A stretch of DNA of 64,000 nt from Streptomyces tirandamycinicus. GTDB taxonomy: Bacteria; Actinomycetota; Actinomycetes; Streptomycetales; Streptomycetaceae. Shown here one piece after another: positions 60,335 through 64,000 of this stretch. The translations under genes and the position numbers were made by a program. The stretch's first letter is position 1; each line of letters begins with the position of its first letter. Below the pieces are notes generated by a model that did not search any database, was not told the DNA's origin, and saw only the letters and a list, made by a program, of their open reading frames with translations. The stretch spans positions 4,103,001-4,167,000 of the forward strand of contig NZ_CP029188.1 in the NCBI RefSeq assembly GCF_003097515.1. Direction: 5' to 3'.

Positions 60335-60952
60335 GTGGCTGCCGCCCGCCTCGTCGTCCTGGTCTCCGGATCCGGCACCAATCTCCAGGCGCTGCTCGAC
60401 GCCATCGGCGGTGATCCCGAAGGCTTCGGTGCCCGGATCGTCGCCGTGGGTGCGGACCGGGAGGGGATCGCCGGTCTGGAGCGTGCCCGGGCCGCCGGGA
60501 TTCCCACCTTCGTGTGCAGGGTCAAGGACCACCCGACCCGCGAGGAGTGGGACCGCGCGCTGACCGGGGCGACGGCCGCGTACGAGCCCGACCTCGTCGT
60601 CTCGGCCGGCTTTATGAAGATCGTCGGCAAGGACTTCCTGGCCCGCTTCGGCGGCCGGTTCGTGAACACGCACCCCGCCCTGCTGCCCAGCTTTCCCGGT
60701 GCCCACGGAGTGCGTGACGCACTCGCCTACGGGGTGAAGGTCACCGGGTGCACCGTCCACTTCGTCGACGACGGCGTCGACACGGGCCCGATCATCGCCC
60801 AGGGCGTGGTCGAGGTCCGCAGCGAGGACGACGAATCCGCTCTGCACGAGCGCATCAAGGAAGTCGAGCGACAGTTGCTCGTCGAGGTCGTGGGGCGTCT
60901 GGCCCGCAACGGCTACCGCATTGAGGGACGAAAGGTTCATGTCGGTGAATAA
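60335..60952 (+). CDS. purN: phosphoribosylglycinamide formyltransferase (GART)
   Basis: A 205-residue enzyme of purine synthesis that moves a formyl group from 10-formyl-THF to GAR. The phosphate-binding VSGSGTNLQALLDA, the catalytic Asn/His/Asp set (FVNTHPALLPSFPGAHGVRD and VDDGVDTGPIIAQ) are intact. GTG 60335 begins the fold. The stop lies 14 bp inside purH, so the two are coupled. folD, which supplies 10-formyl-THF, is 3 kb downstream. Confidence 0.95.
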   Translation: MAAARLVVLVSGSGTNLQALLDAIGGDPEGFGARIVAVGADREGIAGLERARAAGIPTFVCRVKDHPTREEWDRALTGATAAYEPDLVVSAGFMKIVGKDFLARFGGRFVNTHPALLPSFPGAHGVRDALAYGVKVTGCTVHFVDDGVDTGPIIAQGVVEVRSEDDESALHERIKEVERQLLVEVVGRLARNGYRIEGRKVHVGE

Positions 60953-62519
60953 GCCCATCCGTCGCGCGTTGATCAGTGTCTACGACAAGACGGGGCTGGA
61001 AGAGCTCGCCCGCGGGCTCCACGAGGCCGGCGTCGAGCTCGTCTCCACAGGTTCCACCGCGGGGAGGATCGCCGCGGCCGGTGTCCCGGTGACCGGGGTC
61101 GAGGAGCTGACCGGCTTCCCGGAGTGCCTGGACGGCCGCGTGAAGACGCTGCACCCGCGCGTGCACGCCGGGATCCTCGCCGACCTCCGCCTCGACGCGC
61201 ACCGCGAGCAGCTCGCCGAGCTCGGAGTGGAGCCGTTCGACCTGGTGGTCGTGAACCTGTACCCGTTCCGGGAGACGGTGGCCTCGGGGGCGAGCCCCGA
61301 CGAGTGCGTCGAGCAGATCGACATCGGTGGCCCGTCGATGGTCCGCGCCGCCGCCAAGAACCACCCCTCGGTGGCGGTCGTGACCAGCCCGGCGCGCTAC
61401 GCCGACGTGCTCACCGCGGTCACCTCGGGCGGCTTCGACCTCGCCGCGCGCAAGCGCCTCGCCGCCGAGGCGTTCCAGCACACGGCCGCGTACGACGTCG
61501 CCGTGGCGTCCTGGTTCGCCTCCTCGTACGCCCCGGCCGACGCGGCATCCGGCAACGGCTCCGCCGCGGGCGCGTTCCCCGACTTCCTGGGCGCCGTCTA
61601 CCACCGCTCGAACGTCCTGCGCTACGGCGAGAACCCGCACCAGGACGCCGCCCTGTACGTCACCGAGCAGGGTGGCGGGCTCGCTCAGGCCGAGCAACTG
61701 CACGGCAAGGAGATGTCGTTCAACAACTACACGGACACGGAGGCCGCCCGCCGTGCCGCGTACGACCACGACGAGCCGTGTGTGGCCATCATCAAGCACG
61801 CCAACCCGTGCGGTATCGCGGTCGGCGCCGACGTGGCCGAGGCGCACCGCAAGGCCCACGCCTGCGATCCGCTGTCGGCGTTCGGCGGGGTGATCGCGGT
61901 CAACCGCCCGGTGTCGGTGGCGATGGCCGAGCAGGTCGCCGAGATCTTCACCGAGGTCATCGTGGCCCCGGACTACGAGGACGGCGCCGTCGAGGTGCTG
62001 GCCCGCAAGAAGAACATCCGTGTGCTGCGCTGCCCCGACGCCCCGTCGGCTCCGGTGGAGGTCAAGCCGATCGACGGGGGAGCACTGCTCCAGGTCGCCG
62101 ACCGCCTCCAGGCCGAGGGTGACGACCCGGCCGGCTGGACCCTCGCCACCGGTGAGCCGCTCTCCGCGGACGAGCTCGCCGAACTCGCCTTCGCCTGGCG
62201 GGCCTGCCGCGCCGTCAAGTCCAACGCGATCCTCCTCGCCAAGGGCGGTGCGAGCGTGGGCGTCGGCATGGGCCAGGTCAACCGGGTCGACTCCGCCAGG
62301 CTCGCCGTCGAGCGCGCGGGCCAGGACCGGGCGGCCGGGGCCTACGCCGCGTCCGACGCGTTCTTCCCGTTCCCCGACGGGCTGGAGATCCTGACCGCGG
62401 CGGGCGTCAAGGCAGTGGTCCAGCCCGGCGGTTCGGTCCGTGACGAGCAGGTCGTCGAGGCGGCGCGCAAGGCCGGCGTGACGATGTACTTCACGGGTAC
62501 GCGGCACTTCTTCCACTGA
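60939..62519 (+). CDS. purH: bifunctional AICAR formyltransferase/IMP cyclohydrolase
   Basis: A 526-residue enzyme for the last two steps to IMP. The N-terminal cyclohydrolase domain (RALISVYDKTGLEELARGL, STGSTAGRIAAAGVPVTGVE, GRVKTLHPRVHAGIL) and the formyltransferase domain (RYGENPHQDAALYV, catalytic Lys/His in IIKHANPCGIAVG, SDAFFPFPDGLE) are complete, ending in TGTRHFFH. ATG 60939 with ACGAAAGG upstream was preferred to 60921. It overlaps purN. Confidence 0.96.
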   Translation: MSVNKPIRRALISVYDKTGLEELARGLHEAGVELVSTGSTAGRIAAAGVPVTGVEELTGFPECLDGRVKTLHPRVHAGILADLRLDAHREQLAELGVEPFDLVVVNLYPFRETVASGASPDECVEQIDIGGPSMVRAAAKNHPSVAVVTSPARYADVLTAVTSGGFDLAARKRLAAEAFQHTAAYDVAVASWFASSYAPADAASGNGSAAGAFPDFLGAVYHRSNVLRYGENPHQDAALYVTEQGGGLAQAEQLHGKEMSFNNYTDTEAARRAAYDHDEPCVAIIKHANPCGIAVGADVAEAHRKAHACDPLSAFGGVIAVNRPVSVAMAEQVAEIFTEVIVAPDYEDGAVEVLARKKNIRVLRCPDAPSAPVEVKPIDGGALLQVADRLQAEGDDPAGWTLATGEPLSADELAELAFAWRACRAVKSNAILLAKGGASVGVGMGQVNRVDSARLAVERAGQDRAAGAYAASDAFFPFPDGLEILTAAGVKAVVQPGGSVRDEQVVEAARKAGVTMYFTGTRHFFH

Positions 62520-62528
62520 GACCGGCCC

Positions 62529-62635
62529 GGGAACGCCCGGTCGGCCGGGGAACGCCCGGTCGGCCGGAGAACGCCGGACCGGGGCGCCCGTGTTCGCATC
62601 CGGGTGCGTGCGTGCGTGCGTGCGTGAGTGCGTGC
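62529..62635. repeat. 19-bp direct repeats and a GTGC run after purH
   Basis: GGGAACGCCCGGTCGGCCG occurs at 62529 and 62548 with a third partial copy. A simple (GTGC)n run lies at 62604-62635. The rest of this 365-bp gap has no gene. Confidence 0.8.
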
Positions 62636-62818
62636 CCGTGCCCGGGCTGATCGCGCCGGGCGGCATGTCGTAGCCCCCTCACGTCCCGCGGAGGGGGCTG
62701 CGGCCTCTGCCCGCGCCGGAGGCCGGACGGCAGGCACTGGGCGAGGGTTGCCTGCCGGTACGCGTGGGGCTCGCCGGGGACGTCGTCGTGCCGCGCGGGC
62801 CGGGTGCGCGAAAGGGAA

Positions 62819-62855
62819 AGGCCGTGACGCCCGCCTCGGGCGGGCGTCACGGCCT
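62819..62855. terminator. strong terminator between purH and the next gene
   Basis: A perfect 17-bp inverted repeat with loop TCG lies 30 bp before the end of the convergent minus-strand gene; it can serve both sides. Confidence 0.9.
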
Positions 62856-62884
62856 GCAGTCCGCGGCTGGTGAGTGAACGGGCC

Positions 62885-63466
62885 TCAGTACCGGGGGCGG
62901 TTGAACCACGCGGCGCCGTCGGCCTTGCCGACGAACACGGCGACGAGGATCGCGAGCACCGTGTGGGCGAGGCCGACGAGGACGAACGGGTAGATCCCGA
63001 GGATCGCGGTGATGATGCCGAAGACCAGGGCGGTGACCCGGATGCCGTTGCCGCCGCTGCCGAACTTGGCGCCGAGAACGATCGCGAACACGCCCCAGCC
63101 GAGTATCAGCAGCGTGATGAACCAGACTCCGCCGGCCGACCAGTCGGCGAGCTGCTGGAACTGGATGTCGTCCTGCAGCGCGGGGTCGCTCTTGGCCGCG
63201 CTGATGGCCACCGCGCTGAGAGCGGCGAAGACGGCGCCGAGCACCTGCAGGCCGCCGATGACGAAGAGCATCACGCGCGCGGCCTTCACGCCTCCCGGCA
63301 TCTCCGTCATCGGTGCGCCGGGGTAGCCGCCCCCGTAGGGCTGGACGGGCGGGGCCTGGGGATAGCCGTAACCGGGCTGGGGCGGCTGCTGCTGGCCCTG
63401 CGGGTAGCCGTAGCCCGGCTGGCCCTGCTGCTGGCCGTACGGGTTGTTCGGGTCGCCGAAGCTCAT
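62885..63466 (-). CDS. membrane protein with Gln/Gly/Tyr-rich N-terminus
   Basis: A 193-residue protein. The first 55 residues are PGYGYPQGQQQPPQPGYGY-like repeats, common at the cytosolic end of actinobacterial membrane proteins. Three to four membrane helices follow (VMLFVIGGLQVLGAVFAALS, VWFITLLILGWGVFAIVLGA, VTALVFGIITAILGIYPFVL, and a last one). ATG 63466 has GGAGGA. Function unknown. Confidence 0.85.
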   Translation of the reverse strand: MSFGDPNNPYGQQQGQPGYGYPQGQQQPPQPGYGYPQAPPVQPYGGGYPGAPMTEMPGGVKAARVMLFVIGGLQVLGAVFAALSAVAISAAKSDPALQDDIQFQQLADWSAGGVWFITLLILGWGVFAIVLGAKFGSGGNGIRVTALVFGIITAILGIYPFVLVGLAHTVLAILVAVFVGKADGAAWFNRPRY

Positions 63467-63956
63467 GGCGGGGTTCCTCCGTCGGGGTTCTGCGGGGACG
63501 ACGCGGGCCTGACCGGAGGAACGCCACAGGTAACCATGCGGTCTGCCCCCCGACACTGCCGCGACACTGCGCGGTTCATCGTGGTGTCGCCATCGACTTC
63601 TTGTCCAGTCGATATGCGAATGTGTTGTGCGAGTGCAACCTTGTGTACCGCTGGGCGAACCGTGTGGTGGCATGCCGGGAGGATCCCGGGGGTGGCCGGT
63701 GCGAACTGCGCCGCCGCGAAGCCCGCCGCAGCGAACTCCGCCGTTGCGACCGCACCGGTCTCACCGAGCCGGTCCTCACCGCACCGGTCTCACCGAGCCG
63801 CCGTCACCACACTGGTCCCCGCCGCGACCACCGCCACCGCCGCCACCGCCGCCGCCGACGCCACCACCGCCGCCGAGGCCGGTGTGCGGGCGGTGCCCGG
63901 CCGCTCGGAGCGAACCTGATTGGTACCGGGGCGGGGTCATCCGCGAGGATGGGGGC
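63467..63956. other. 490-bp intergenic region upstream of folD
   Basis: The first 190 bp are less GC-rich and should hold the promoter of the minus-strand membrane-protein gene. From about 63824 to 63884 there is an imperfect GCC/ACC triplet run. Short CCGCACCGGTCTCACCGAGC-type direct repeats (about 63748 and 63780) precede it. No convincing gene is seen. Confidence 0.5.
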
Positions 63957-64000
63957 ATGACCGCCCAGATTCTCGATGGCAAGGCCACCGCGGCCGAGAT
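63957..64000 (+). CDS. folD: methylenetetrahydrofolate dehydrogenase/cyclohydrolase, start only
   Basis: The window ends 14 codons in. MTAQILDGKATAAE matches the start of Streptomyces FolD, which makes 10-formyl-THF used by PurN and PurH. ATG 63957 follows GGATGGGGG. The call rests on this short stretch and on gene context. Confidence 0.75.
   Translation, partial: MTAQILDGKATAAE

Noticed and set aside
63576..63779. 67-codon minus-strand frame upstream of the 62885-63466 gene
   Set aside because: Arg/Ser-rich, no good start signal, and it covers the likely promoter region.

Overview
The window is 64 kb of very GC-rich actinobacterial chromosome, almost certainly Streptomyces. Third codon positions are mostly G or C, GTG starts are common, coding density is high, and the gene order (shbA-guaB-guaB3, glpD, Ser/Thr kinases, guaA, pcrA, icmB, sucCD, purNH, folD) is what I recall as core-chromosome order in this genus. 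No phage, integrase, transposase, tRNA, rRNA or CRISPR array was seen.

Layout. 1-6.8 kb: the end of a SigD/ShbA-type sigma factor, IMP dehydrogenase guaB, its paralogue guaB3, a degenerate nucleotide-sugar dehydrogenase and glpD. 7-14.9 kb: three consecutive membrane-anchored eukaryotic-type kinase genes; the middle one is a pseudokinase with a very long low-complexity insert. 15-19 kb: a succinate-semialdehyde-type dehydrogenase and an FAD-dependent GMC oxidoreductase. 19-24.6 kb: an LAETG sortase substrate, chorismate mutase with a candidate aromatic-amino-acid attenuator, guaA, a Uma2 nuclease-fold protein and a cupin. 25-30.6 kb: membrane proteins, a PspC/LiaF-like gene and a divergent PspC-histidine kinase/response-regulator pair. 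30.8-40.1 kb: cell-wall enzymes (two NlpC/P60 proteins, an M23 peptidase), a clear c-di-AMP riboswitch, pcrA and a lipase. 40.5-49.7 kb: icmB and a five-part cluster (DUF5691, SWIM, MoxR ATPase, DUF5682, VWA). 49.8-64 kb: two secreted repeat proteins, sucCD, an HTH/sigma-like/membrane fusion, a DUF6350 membrane protein, purNH, small membrane proteins and the start of folD.

How genes fit together. Purine supply recurs (guaB, guaB3, guaA, purN, purH, with folD for one-carbon units). Envelope surveillance and remodelling recurs too: the PspC/LiaF genes with their two-component system, the NlpC/P60 and M23 hydrolases, the riboswitch, the sortase substrate and the sensor kinases.

The most interesting features are: (1) a leaderless 23-codon peptide rich in Phe/Tyr codons, followed by a perfect 11-bp hairpin ahead of chorismate mutase; (2) four proteins that lack the catalytic residue of their family (sugar dehydrogenase, GuaB3, pseudokinase, riboswitch-controlled NlpC/P60); (3) a SWIM zinc-finger gene of the MoxR-VWA cluster that is split by about 275 bp carrying the front of a nitrilase gene; (4) four 9-bp direct repeats spaced 20-21 bp between the two PspC genes; (5) a different short tandem repeat family just after many stop codons.
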